DNA of 64,000 bases. Origin: Paenibacillus prosopidis (GTDB taxonomy: Bacteria; Bacillota; Bacilli; Paenibacillales; Paenibacillaceae). Position 1 is the first letter of the stretch. Every line of letters starts with the position of its first letter. Below are positions 17,508 through 24,935 of this stretch, piece by piece. Below the pieces are notes generated by a model. It did not search any database. It worked only from the letters and a program-made list of their open reading frames with translations, and was not told the origin of the DNA. Position numbers and translations under genes: made by a program. The stretch is from contig NZ_QPJD01000007.1 of the NCBI RefSeq assembly GCF_003337375.1, positions 310,001 through 374,000 of the forward strand, in the 5' to 3' direction.

Positions 17508-20500
17508 ATGAAAGAATCCGATACAAACTTCGTTCATCTGCATGTTCATACGGAATACAGCTTGATGGAAGCGGTATGCCGGTTGGATGACCTGATACAA
17601 TCGGCCAAATCGTGGAACATGGAGGCGCTTGCGATCACCGATAAGGGCGCAATCCACGGGGCGATCCGATTTCGCGAGCTGGCCGAACAATACGGGATCC
17701 ATCCGATTATCGGCTGTGAAATAGAAGACGGCGATGCGGGAGATTCTCTCATTGTTTTGGCCGCTACGAATCAAGGCTACCAGCAGATCATCGAGCATTT
17801 GAACATCGGGTCATTCCTTTCGCCGGCTTCCCATGGGGATATTATCGCCCTGAGCGGCGGCAGAACGGGAGCCATTCATCGTCTGATCGCAAGCGGTCGG
17901 ATGGATCAGGCTGAGAAGATAGCACTTCAATATGTGAAGCGGTTTGGCAAGGAAAACTTCTATCTCGAGGTACAGAATCACGGATTTCCGGACGACGATG
18001 TTTGTATCGAGCGTACGGTTCAGCTTTCCCGCCGTACGGGAATTCCGATAGTAGCGACCCACGACGTCCATTACCTCGTTCCCGAAGACGCTTCATTGCT
18101 TCCTCTGCTGCAGCATGGAAAACCTCAGCAGCGTTCTGCTTCACCGTCTATGACAGGACCTTTTCACCTCCCTTCCCAGCTCGAAATGCAGGCGAAATTC
18201 AGTCATCTTCCTGATGCTTTAGAAAATACGGTTCGAATTGCCCAGCGAATCCGGTTTCATCTGGAATCGGGAGAATACAGGCTTCCAAGCTTTCCCGGTT
18301 CAAAAGGAACGGAAGCGGCAGAACAGCCGCGAAGCTCGAATGATGTGTTACGCCATTTGTGCCGGGAAGGTTTGCAAATCCGTCTTGACTCCCGATCTCT
18401 CATAGATACGGAACGGCAGAGAATCACAGAGCGAATGAATCGGGAGCTTGAGGTCATTACGAGGCGCGGATTATCCGATTATTTTCTGATCGTGTGGGAT
18501 ATTGTAAAGGCGGCGCGCAACCTTGGTATTCCCATTGGACCGGGGAGAGGCTCCGCCGCCGGCTGTTTGGTGGCCTATTTACTAGGAATTACGGAAGTAA
18601 ACCCGCTGCTCTACGGCCTATCATTCGAACGTTTTTTGAGTCCGGATCGTCCCTCTTTGCCTGATATCGATTTGGACGTCTGCCAAAGAAGAAGACATGA
18701 GATTCTGCAATACATCAAAGAAAAGTACGGATCAAACCGGATTGCGCATATCGGCGTGCTGAACACGTACGGCACACGGGGTGCTGTCCGGGAAGCCGGG
18801 ACCTATTTGGGAATGCCAAAGAAGCAAATCGACGTACTTGCCAAACTGATGACCTCTTTTTCCGGAAAAGGCGGAATCCGCCACTGTCTGCAGACACTTC
18901 CGGAATTGCAAAAGCTGCCGGTCCATAAGGAACCGTTCCGATCGCTTTTTCAACTGGCCGAACGCATCGAAGGATTGCCCCACTATCATTCTGCTCACCC
19001 TTCAGGCATTTTGCTCGGGGATGAACAATTATTCCGGACGATTCCTTTAAACCCGAGGCCTAATGGGGACCCGATGACTACGTTCACCAAAGAAGATATT
19101 AAGGTGCTCGGCTTATTAAAAATCGACCTGCTCGGCTTGCGGAATCTGACGGTCATTCACGATACGCTGGCTGCGATTCGCGAACGGACCGGCACGAGCA
19201 TTGAAGTGAATCAAATCCCTCTTGACGATACCGAAACGTTCCGAACGATAGGCAGCGGAAATACGCTCGGATGCTTTCAGCTGGAAAGCATGGGGATCCG
19301 CCATTTAATGCGCAGGATGCAGCCATGCTCCATTAGCGATCTGGCCGACCTACTCGCCTTGTATCGGCCCGGTGCATGGAACGTAGGGATCGTGGAAACG
19401 TATTTACGCCGGCGCAGGGGAGAAGAAAAATTCGAGATTGCGTTAACCGAAATGGCGCCCATTCTTTCTCCGACGTACGGCTTGATCCTGTATCAGGAGC
19501 AAGTCATGGCAATTGCTCATGAAGTGGCCGGATATTCCATGGGCGAAGCCGATTCTCTCAGACGGGCGCTTTCGACAAAATCGGTTGAGGCCCTGTCGCT
19601 CCACCAGGAGCGTTTTTTTAAAGGGGCGGCGGCTCGGGGCGTGGCGGAAAAAGAAGCTCTTGCTGTATTCGATTTTTTGGTCCGGTTTGCCGGCTACAGC
19701 TTTAACAAAGCCCATAGTGTCTCCTATGCTTATCTGTCCTACTGGACGGTATATTTGAAAACGCATTATCCTAAAGAATTTATGGCCTCCTTGCTCAGCG
19801 GGGAGGGAGGATATTATGACAAAAAGGTGTATCTAAGGGAGCTCTCCAAACTCAGAATCCCGCTTCTTGGTCCCGATATCAACCGCAGCGGGTTCGGATT
19901 TCATGTCGATGACGAGGGCATCCGCATGGGCATTGATTCAATCCATGGCTCAGGGCCGGAGTCAGTCATGTCTTTGCTCCGTTCCCGAAGCCGCGACGGA
20001 GATTTTCGTACTTTTACAGAATTCGTCACTCGGATGAGAAAGCATCGGATCAAACGGCCCATATTAGAAGCCTGGATTGCTTCGGGAGCCTGCGACCGTT
20101 TGTTCGGCAATCGACGGCAGATGATCGCGGCTTTGCACAATTTGACGACAGCCGAAGATCTCGGCGTTATCGAGCTCGAAACGATATCCGACTTCACTGA
20201 ATCGGAAAAAAGAAAAGCGGAAAAAGCGCTGCTCGGCTTATCGCTGCATTCTTCCGTATCCGAGAAATGGAAGGCGTTTTCACAGTGTTTCAATGTTGTT
20301 CCGATCGAAGCGTTGTCCCGCTCCCGCGATAATACCCGGGTACGTATTTGCGGAACGATCATCCACAGCAGGCGGCAGCCTACAACCGACGGAGAATACG
20401 TGTTGGTGCTCGTCATTCAAGATCATACCGACATGATCGAAACGGTTTTGTACCCCGGCACTTACAAATCTTTCTTATATCAGCTGAATCCTCCGGGCAT

Positions 20501-20579
20501 ATTAATCGAAGGCATCATCCGGATGCAGGATTCGAAGATGCATATGGTTGCGAAAAAAATCAAGGCGCTTGGAGGATGA
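17508..20579 (+). CDS. dnaE: DnaE-type DNA polymerase III alpha subunit, short paralogue
   Basis: About 1023 aa. An N-terminal PHP domain (FVHLHVHTEYSLMEA, GCEIE) is followed by the C-family polymerase core with GPGRGSAAGCLVAYLLGI and catalytic PDIDLDV (about 385). A helix-hairpin-helix region and an OB fold near RVRICGTIIHSRRQP complete it. It is shorter than the usual Firmicute DnaE (about 1100 aa). It shares an operon with DUF72 and uracil-DNA glycosylase genes, suggesting a repair or translesion role rather than the main replicative DnaE; that is inference. ATG 17508 fits AAGAGGTGG better than GTG 17499. Confidence 0.85.
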   Translation: MKESDTNFVHLHVHTEYSLMEAVCRLDDLIQSAKSWNMEALAITDKGAIHGAIRFRELAEQYGIHPIIGCEIEDGDAGDSLIVLAATNQGYQQIIEHLNIGSFLSPASHGDIIALSGGRTGAIHRLIASGRMDQAEKIALQYVKRFGKENFYLEVQNHGFPDDDVCIERTVQLSRRTGIPIVATHDVHYLVPEDASLLPLLQHGKPQQRSASPSMTGPFHLPSQLEMQAKFSHLPDALENTVRIAQRIRFHLESGEYRLPSFPGSKGTEAAEQPRSSNDVLRHLCREGLQIRLDSRSLIDTERQRITERMNRELEVITRRGLSDYFLIVWDIVKAARNLGIPIGPGRGSAAGCLVAYLLGITEVNPLLYGLSFERFLSPDRPSLPDIDLDVCQRRRHEILQYIKEKYGSNRIAHIGVLNTYGTRGAVREAGTYLGMPKKQIDVLAKLMTSFSGKGGIRHCLQTLPELQKLPVHKEPFRSLFQLAERIEGLPHYHSAHPSGILLGDEQLFRTIPLNPRPNGDPMTTFTKEDIKVLGLLKIDLLGLRNLTVIHDTLAAIRERTGTSIEVNQIPLDDTETFRTIGSGNTLGCFQLESMGIRHLMRRMQPCSISDLADLLALYRPGAWNVGIVETYLRRRRGEEKFEIALTEMAPILSPTYGLILYQEQVMAIAHEVAGYSMGEADSLRRALSTKSVEALSLHQERFFKGAAARGVAEKEALAVFDFLVRFAGYSFNKAHSVSYAYLSYWTVYLKTHYPKEFMASLLSGEGGYYDKKVYLRELSKLRIPLLGPDINRSGFGFHVDDEGIRMGIDSIHGSGPESVMSLLRSRSRDGDFRTFTEFVTRMRKHRIKRPILEAWIASGACDRLFGNRRQMIAALHNLTTAEDLGVIELETISDFTESEKRKAEKALLGLSLHSSVSEKWKAFSQCFNVVPIEALSRSRDNTRVRICGTIIHSRRQPTTDGEYVLVLVIQDHTDMIETVLYPGTYKSFLYQLNPPGILIEGIIRMQDSKMHMVAKKIKALGG

Positions 20580-20581
20580 TT

Positions 20582-21367
20582 ATGCTACTGATCGGAACGG
20601 CCGGATACAGCTATGAGGATTGGCGGGGAAATTTTTACCCGGAAGATTTGGACAAAAAAGAAATGCTGGCGTTTTATGCCCGGGAATTTCCGTTTACCGA
20701 GGTGAACTCCTCTTTTTACGCCATGCCTAACCGGTTTATGCTGTATCACATGCGGGAGAAAACGCCAGAGCACTTTCAATTCGTCATGAAAGCATACCGG
20801 GGGATGACGCACAAGCGGGAGGATAACGAACAGCATTTCATCGATTTTAAGGAAGCGCTGAAACCATTAATCGAAGCAGGAAGGCTCGGGTGCGTGCTCG
20901 CCCAGTTTCCGACCAGCTTCCGGAACCGTGACGAAAACCGGGATTACTTGAAGGAGTTCAAGGAAATGATCGGAGATATTCCGGTCGTCATCGAATTCCG
21001 CCACGAAGAATGGATCAACGATCAAATTTTCGACCTGCTTGAACAAGAAGAACTCGGATATGTTTGCGTCGATGAGCCGCAGTTCAAAACGCTCGTTCCG
21101 CCAGTCGTCAGGGCAACCAGCCGGATCGGCTATGTCCGGTTCCACGGCCGGAATTACAAAAAGTGGTGGCAGCACAAAGAGGCCTATGAACGTTACGATT
21201 ATTTGTACAACGCAAACGAATTGAATGAATGGGTACCGAACATTCGCAAACTTGTAGAGAAAACAGAAAAAACGTTCATCAGCATGAACAACCACTACCG
21301 GGCACAGGCTGTAATCAACGGGCAGATGCTTCGGGAGATGCTGGAGAAGGAGCTCGCTTCCATATGA
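20582..21367 (+). CDS. DUF72 (YecE-like) TIM-barrel protein
   Basis: The 261-residue protein begins MLLIGTAGYSYEDWRGNFYP and holds the family hallmarks NSSFYAMP, VIEFRHEEW and YVRFHGRN, then FISMNNHYRAQAVING. The biochemical role of DUF72 is not established. GGAGG at 20571-20575 favours ATG 20582; the upstream ATG at 20576 overlaps the polymerase stop. Its own stop overlaps the glycosylase start (ATGA), so the three genes are translated as a coupled set. Confidence 0.85.
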   Translation: MLLIGTAGYSYEDWRGNFYPEDLDKKEMLAFYAREFPFTEVNSSFYAMPNRFMLYHMREKTPEHFQFVMKAYRGMTHKREDNEQHFIDFKEALKPLIEAGRLGCVLAQFPTSFRNRDENRDYLKEFKEMIGDIPVVIEFRHEEWINDQIFDLLEQEELGYVCVDEPQFKTLVPPVVRATSRIGYVRFHGRNYKKWWQHKEAYERYDYLYNANELNEWVPNIRKLVEKTEKTFISMNNHYRAQAVINGQMLREMLEKELASI

Positions 21368-21951
21368 CCATCGAAACGGTTTTTCACCAGGATTTGCAAT
21401 CGATCGAAGATTTGAAAGCCTTGCATGCCTTCTGTTTGCGTTCCTTTTTACCCGATCAGGGAGAGCTGCTTGTGTTCGGTGAAGGACCGGACCAGGCCCG
21501 GCTGCTAATCATCGGTGAGGCTCCCGGAGAACATGAAGCTGAGACCGGCCGACCTTTTGTCGGCAATGCAGGAAGATTGCTGAACAAATATTTGCTGAAG
21601 GCGGACATTCACAGAGAGAAGGCTTATCTTACGAACGTGATCAAAGTAAGGCCTCCGGGCAACCGGACGCCGCGTATCTCGGAGGTAAAAGAAGCGTTGC
21701 CGGTTTTGCTCCGGCAAATTGAGCTGGTCCGTCCGGCGATCATCGTCTGCCTCGGGAGCATAGCTGTACAGGCCGTCATCGATCGAAAGGCGAAAATTAC
21801 AGAGATTCGAGGGGATTGGCAAGAGAAGGACGGGATCCGTATCATGCCTGCCTATCATCCATCCGCCGTTTTCCGTGATGAAAACAAAAGGGAGCTGCTG
21901 AAGCAGGATCTCTCCGAAGTCGGAACCGCTTTGAGATTATTGGAAAAATAA
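21364..21951 (+). CDS. Uracil-DNA glycosylase family 4-like protein
   Basis: The 195-residue protein shows motif 1 GEAPGEHEAETGRPFVGNAG (about 51-70), TNVIKVRPPGNRTP, and the late motif YHPSAVFRDENKR, the family 4/5 UDG pattern. These enzymes remove uracil from DNA. Unlike classical family 4 members it has only two cysteines, so the four-cysteine iron-sulphur site is absent. It is the last gene of the dnaE-DUF72-UDG operon, starting at an ATG that overlaps the DUF72 stop. The family call is firm; catalytic activity is expected but inferred. Confidence 0.85.
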   Translation: MTIETVFHQDLQSIEDLKALHAFCLRSFLPDQGELLVFGEGPDQARLLIIGEAPGEHEAETGRPFVGNAGRLLNKYLLKADIHREKAYLTNVIKVRPPGNRTPRISEVKEALPVLLRQIELVRPAIIVCLGSIAVQAVIDRKAKITEIRGDWQEKDGIRIMPAYHPSAVFRDENKRELLKQDLSEVGTALRLLEK

Positions 21952-21953
21952 AG

Positions 21954-21990
21954 CTGCCGGGCAGGGTTGTACTCCTGCCTGCTATTTATT
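21954..21990 (+). terminator. Probable terminator of the dnaE-DUF72-UDG operon
   Basis: GGCAGG/CCTGCC stem-loop just after the UDG stop, followed by a T-rich but imperfect run. Confidence 0.5.
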
Positions 21991-22116
21991 ATACAGGCGC
22001 GGAAATATGGGGAATCATTTCTCGCTTTTATCTGCGAAAACCGTGAATTAAAAGGCATATACCTATCAGTGTGTTTATAAAAGTTGAAGTACTACATAAT
22101 CGCCCTGAAAATGTAA

Positions 22117-22142
22117 AAAGATCGCCTCATGAGGCGCTCTTC
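22117..22142 (-). terminator. Terminator attached to tmRNA 3'-fragment D
   Basis: CGCCTCATGAGGCG palindrome followed on the minus strand by TCTTTTT. It lies just beyond the degenerate tmRNA 3'-end copy, the same order as terminator and ssrA at 26046-26082. Confidence 0.7.
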
Positions 22143-22150
22143 ATGATATA

Positions 22151-22206
22151 TGGTTGTAGGAGTCTAACCCCTGTCCGAAAATCATGCCAAATAGGCTTCT
22201 ACGCAT
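22151..22206 (-). repeat. Degenerate copy of the tmRNA 3' end (fragment D)
   Basis: Read on the minus strand it resembles the last part of ssrA: CGTAGAAGCCTATTTGGCATG, then a perfect GATTTTCGGACAGGGGTT, then a decayed T-stem. It differs from ssrA at several positions and lacks the intact acceptor strand. It is the copy farthest from ssrA and the most diverged, as expected for the oldest displaced attachment site. Confidence 0.75.
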
Positions 22207-22210
22207 GTAT

Positions 22211-23050
22211 TTACACATTTGGTTTACCGATTAATTCCATGCTTTTATTCCAAAGCTTCAATGCCAAAGACTCATCGTCTGCAATTGCAGTCGTTTTTAC
22301 CCTTTTACAATTTACAAAAAAACCACCGCTAACTCCCTCTACGTCTTTTGAAGCGGCAAGATAAACTGTTGTTTCTGCGCCTTTCTCAGGGGAAACTGAA
22401 AATAAATTGGATACCTTCCGAAGAACCCATGGCATATTGTTCAGTAAGTTTGATTTTACAATACCAGGATGAAGGCTGTTTACCGTTACGCCAGAACCAT
22501 CAAGCCTTTTGGCAAGTTCCTTTGTAAATAACACGAGTGCCAGTTTAGTAGGACCCACAGCTTTAATTACTGAATATTTCTTCGTCATCATTAAATCATC
22601 ATAGTTTATGGTTATACCGCTATGTTTAGAGGCAACGTTAATAATTCGAGATGGAGCGCTGGATTTAAGTAGATCAATTAATAAATCGGTAAGTAAAAAA
22701 TGAGACAAATAGTTTATAGCGAAGGTTGATTCAATCCCTTCCTCGGTTTCGGTGCGATTCGGTAGAAAAACCGCCGCATTATTAATTAATACATGCAAAC
22801 TGTTGTATTTACTCTTGAATTCTTGTACCGCATTACGAACTGATTTTTGAGAAGCTAGGTCTGCCACTAGTAAATCTATATTTGTATTGCCACTTAGTGA
22901 TATAATATCCTTTACAGCTTGTTCTCCTCGTTCTTTACTACGGCTTAATATAACTACAGAAGCTCCCTTTATAGCTAGCTGGGTAGCCGCCGCCTTGCCA
23001 ATTCCAGAGTTTCCTCCTGTAATTAAACATATTTTATTTTTCATGGTCAA
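22211..23050 (-). CDS. Short-chain dehydrogenase/reductase, retinol-dehydrogenase-like
   Basis: The 279-residue protein has the Rossmann TGGNSGIGKA (about 11-20), NNAAVF, and the serine of NVASKHSG (about 142). The catalytic tyrosine of the YxxxK motif is replaced: the sequence reads KAVGPTKLALVLFTKEL where relatives have AYGQSKLANVLF. The lysine is kept. This suggests altered or lost activity. It ends only 5 bp from tmRNA fragment D and belongs to the outermost cargo module at ssrA. GAGGAGAGG lies upstream of the start. Substrate unknown. Confidence 0.82.
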   Translation of the reverse strand: MTMKNKICLITGGNSGIGKAAATQLAIKGASVVILSRSKERGEQAVKDIISLSGNTNIDLLVADLASQKSVRNAVQEFKSKYNSLHVLINNAAVFLPNRTETEEGIESTFAINYLSHFLLTDLLIDLLKSSAPSRIINVASKHSGITINYDDLMMTKKYSVIKAVGPTKLALVLFTKELAKRLDGSGVTVNSLHPGIVKSNLLNNMPWVLRKVSNLFSVSPEKGAETTVYLAASKDVEGVSGGFFVNCKRVKTTAIADDESLALKLWNKSMELIGKPNV

Positions 23051-23220
23051 CCTCTCCTCAAATCAATATCTTATAACCGACTCTAGACTTTCATTGATAT
23101 TAGGTCAAGATAGTATTCACAGATTGATCTCGGGCATTCGTTAAGTTAGTACAAGTTTACACTTTTTAGTGTATAATCTCCTGACAATTTGACCAAGCTA
23201 GTGATAGAGGTGAATTGGTC

Positions 23221-23445
23221 ATGTTTGGAATCGGGAAAAAGCGTACGCCTTTTGGAGAATGGCTCGATAGAAAAGGCATCCCCCAAGAATGGATCGTGAA
23301 AGAAACAAAGCTGAATAAATTCACAATAAGCAAATTAGCGAATAAAACGGATCACATACCAAGCGGGCGAACCATGAAGAAAATCTTACAAGCCCTAAGG
23401 AAAATTGACCCGAACATCAAGCAAGACGATTTTTGGAGTATGTAA
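23221..23445 (+). CDS. Small helix-turn-helix (XRE-like) protein
   Basis: The 74-residue product starts MFGIGKKRTPFGEWLDRKGI and has an HTH of the XRE type (IVKETKLNKFTISKLAN, about 29-45). Proteins like this occur on mobile elements and may act as small repressors. AGAGGTG at the usual spacing fixes ATG 23221; the frame opens at an upstream TTG. It is divergent from the SDR gene inside the outermost island module and could regulate it; that is inference. Confidence 0.7.
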   Translation: MFGIGKKRTPFGEWLDRKGIPQEWIVKETKLNKFTISKLANKTDHIPSGRTMKKILQALRKIDPNIKQDDFWSM

Positions 23446-23543
23446 GCGGCACCAGTTATTCAACTACGTGGTACGTCATGGCAGCAGAGGAGTGAGTGTA
23501 AAGTGATGCATTAACCACATTTCCAGAACATAATATTTAAGTA

Positions 23544-23557
23544 TAAAAGCGCTTTCA
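23544..23557. promoter_or_regulatory. cre-like site
   Basis: TAAAAGCGCTTTCA differs from the ideal cre palindrome TGAAAGCGCTTTCA at one base and sits directly upstream of the ribosome binding site of the gene at 23574. Confidence 0.4.
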
Positions 23558-23573
23558 AAAAGGAGCTGACTAC

Positions 23574-23759
23574 ATGTTCAACCCTGAAGAATGGACAAAA
23601 CTATTCATGGACATTCAAGGTAAGTCCAGGGCCATTTACATCAATGAACATACGGGACTTTCCAAATTACGAGTTACCTTTACCAAAGAGCAGCAGATGG
23701 CGCTAGATGGTACAAGTGTGAATACAGGCGGTCCATTATTACAGAATAGAGGTGAATAA
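23574..23759 (+). CDS. Small hypothetical protein in the island
   Basis: The 61-residue soluble protein begins MFNPEEWTKLFMDIQGKSRA and has a central beta-rich GLSKLRVTFTKEQQMAL. AAAAGGAG precedes the ATG at good spacing, so expression is likely. No family recognised. It follows the HTH gene in the same direction, with a cre-like palindrome just upstream of its ribosome binding site. Confidence 0.5.
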   Translation: MFNPEEWTKLFMDIQGKSRAIYINEHTGLSKLRVTFTKEQQMALDGTSVNTGGPLLQNRGE

Positions 23760-23886
23760 TATAATACAAAAGCAAACGATCGTTGAGAAAATAAAAGTAA
23801 CAATCATTCATAACCGTCAAAATTTTCTTCTGTGGGTAAAAACGGGAGACAATAGGTACTTAAATTTAATTAATAAGAAAGCGTAA
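23752..23886 (+). CDS. Possible small ORF (44 codons)
   Basis: A GTG at 23752 overlaps the end of the preceding gene and opens a basic 44-codon frame (VNNIIQKQTIVEKIKV..). Spacing to the AGAGG element is too short to be convincing. It may be a real small gene or chance; no family recognised. Confidence 0.25.
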   Translation: MNNIIQKQTIVEKIKVTIIHNRQNFLLWVKTGDNRYLNLINKKA

Positions 23887-23928
23887 GGTCAATTTAAACG
23901 ACATCCTTTTTTTGTTTTCAATTGAACG

Positions 23929-23960
23929 CAAAAAGAGCACCTAATACAGTGCTCTTTCTC
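23929..23960 (-). terminator. Terminator attached to tmRNA 3'-fragment C
   Basis: AAAGAGCAC/GTGCTCTTT stem followed on the minus strand by a T run, directly beyond fragment C, the same arrangement as at the functional ssrA. Confidence 0.85.
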
Positions 23961-23970
23961 ATGGTTTGTA

Positions 23971-24021
23971 GGAGGCGAGGGGATTTGAACCCCTGTCCGA
24001 AAATCACGCCACACAGGCTTC
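23971..24021 (-). repeat. 51-bp exact copy of the tmRNA 3' end (fragment C)
   Basis: All 51 bases equal the ssrA 3' region (T-arm, acceptor strand and adjacent pseudoknot side, GAAGCCTGTGTGG to CGCCTCC). The CCA end is replaced by TACAAACCA. It is not a tRNA or a working tmRNA because the 5' half is absent. It is best read as a displaced attachment site left by an earlier integration. Confidence 0.88.
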
Positions 24022-24026
24022 ATATA

Positions 24027-24320
24027 CTACGAAATTGCACCTGTTCGTTGATTCTTCCTGTGTAATTTTATTTGCTGATCCGACGAGATTAATATCGGCA
24101 GGTTTTTTTTGCTGCTGATCATGGACGACTTGCACTGCGAGCATATTGGAATTTCTTTGAACGAGAAACTGTTCCTTATCCAACCGTTGCAATCTTCTTT
24201 CATACAGGACCAGATATTGGTCATTTCTTCAGGCAAATTTTCTAGCGGTCTATTCCAAGAATAACGCAATGGACTTTCCCCCTTAGAAAAATCTTCTTCT
24301 TTATAAACCTTTATAAGCAC
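24027..24320 (-). CDS. YdjO-like cold-inducible zinc protein
   Basis: The C-terminal part holds TNIWSCMKEDCNGWIRNSF and CSQCKSSM, the two-pair cysteine pattern of the YdjO family of cold-inducible proteins, followed by the usual LPIL. It sits just downstream of cspA, as YdjO-like genes often do. The open frame extends to ATG 24347, but that lies inside the cspA terminator, so GTG 24320 is more likely. The last 20 or so residues are unlike the family, and the stop falls 6 bp from tmRNA fragment C, so the 3' end may have been altered by the insertion. Confidence 0.65.
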   Translation of the reverse strand: MLIKVYKEEDFSKGESPLRYSWNRPLENLPEEMTNIWSCMKEDCNGWIRNSFSFKEIPICSQCKSSMISSKKNLPILISSDQQIKLHRKNQRTGAIS

Positions 24321-24328
24321 CTCTTCGA

Positions 24329-24362
24329 TAAAAAAATCCCCAAACAATGGTTTGGGGATTTT
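24329..24362 (-). terminator. Terminator of the island cspA
   Basis: AATCCCCAAAC/GTTTGGGGATT stem-loop followed on the minus strand by TTTTT, between cspA and the YdjO-like gene. Confidence 0.8.
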
Positions 24363-24369
24363 AACTTAT

Positions 24370-24570
24370 CTACAGTTTTACGACATTTTCTGCTTGCTGT
24401 CCTCGGTTGCCTTGGACCACGTTAAATTCCACTTTTTGGCCTTCATCAAGCGATTTAAAACCATCTCCTGCAATCGCGCTGAAATGCACGAATACGTCTT
24501 CGCCACCTTCAACCTCGATAAAACCAAAGCCTTTTTCTGCGTTAAACCATTTCACAGTTCCTGTTTGCAT
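24370..24570 (-). CDS. Cold shock protein, CspA family
   Basis: The 66-residue single cold-shock domain starts [20 protein letters not shown] (RNP1) and has VFVHFSAI (RNP2). It binds single-stranded RNA and DNA and melts RNA hairpins. GGAGGTG precedes the ATG. Its mRNA begins with a long terminator-like hairpin and a clear sigma-A promoter, both matched by the second csp gene at 28147. The two proteins differ at only a few positions. This copy lies in the second island module at ssrA. Confidence 0.93.
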   Translation of the reverse strand: MQTGTVKWFNAEKGFGFIEVEGGEDVFVHFSAIAGDGFKSLDEGQKVEFNVVQGNRGQQAENVVKL

Positions 24571-24617
24571 AGAAACACCTCCTAATTTTACATGAGCTTT
24601 CTTATTCGGTTACAAAT

Positions 24618-24684
24618 AAAAAATTCACATATTGCACAAGGTTAGTAGTAATTAAAATAATAACCCTCTGCAATATGTGAATTT
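24618..24684 (-). promoter_or_regulatory. Terminator-like 5' leader hairpin of cspA
   Basis: In the leader, AAATTCACATATTGCA (24684-24669) pairs perfectly over 16 bp with its complement at 24636-24621, and six T residues follow. It sits between the promoter and the start codon, so it could act as an attenuator or thermosensor. The second csp gene at 28147 has the same element. Confidence 0.75.
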
Positions 24685-24706
24685 CAGGTCAAATTCCAAT
24701 ATACTT

Positions 24707-24735
24707 ATTATACCTCACATTATCATTAATAGCAA
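24707..24735 (-). promoter_or_regulatory. sigma-A promoter of the island cspA
   Basis: TTGCTA (24735-24730), a 17-base spacer and perfect TATAAT (24712-24707), ending about 20 bases before the leader hairpin. Confidence 0.8.
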
Positions 24736-24765
24736 ATTTTACTTTTTTACGACTCGTATACGCAA

Positions 24766-24795
24766 AAGAGACACCTCGCTAGGTGTCTCTTCTCA
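24766..24795 (-). terminator. Terminator attached to tmRNA 3'-fragment B
   Basis: GAGACACCT/AGGTGTCTC stem with a T run on the minus strand, directly beyond fragment B. Confidence 0.85.
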
Positions 24796-24801
24796 TAGTT
24801 T

Positions 24802-24901
24802 TGGTGGAGGCGAGGGGATTTGAACCCCTGTCTGAAAATCACGCCACACAGGCTTCTACGGGTGTAGTACAGTTTTGATGTCACCCGAGCAGCGCCCCGT
24901 A
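24802..24901 (-). repeat. About 100-bp copy of the tmRNA 3' end (fragment B)
   Basis: It matches ssrA 3' positions, including the terminal CCACCA, over about 100 bases with one substitution and one deleted base, and ends at TACGGGGCGC. It is the closest and longest displaced copy. It consists of only the 3' third of tmRNA, so it is not a functional gene. Confidence 0.92.
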
Positions 24902-24935
24902 TGGTAAAATAGTCCTGACCATAAATATAATAAGG

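Noticed and set aside
20348..20581. Longer N-terminus for the DUF72 protein
   Set aside because: The extension lies inside the dnaE coding sequence in another frame and does not match the family; GGAGG places the start at 20582.
23971..24021. tRNA-like sequence with a T-arm and acceptor end
   Set aside because: It equals the 3' end of tmRNA, and the 5' half, D arm and anticodon are absent; it is a fragment, as are 24802-24901 and 22151-22206.
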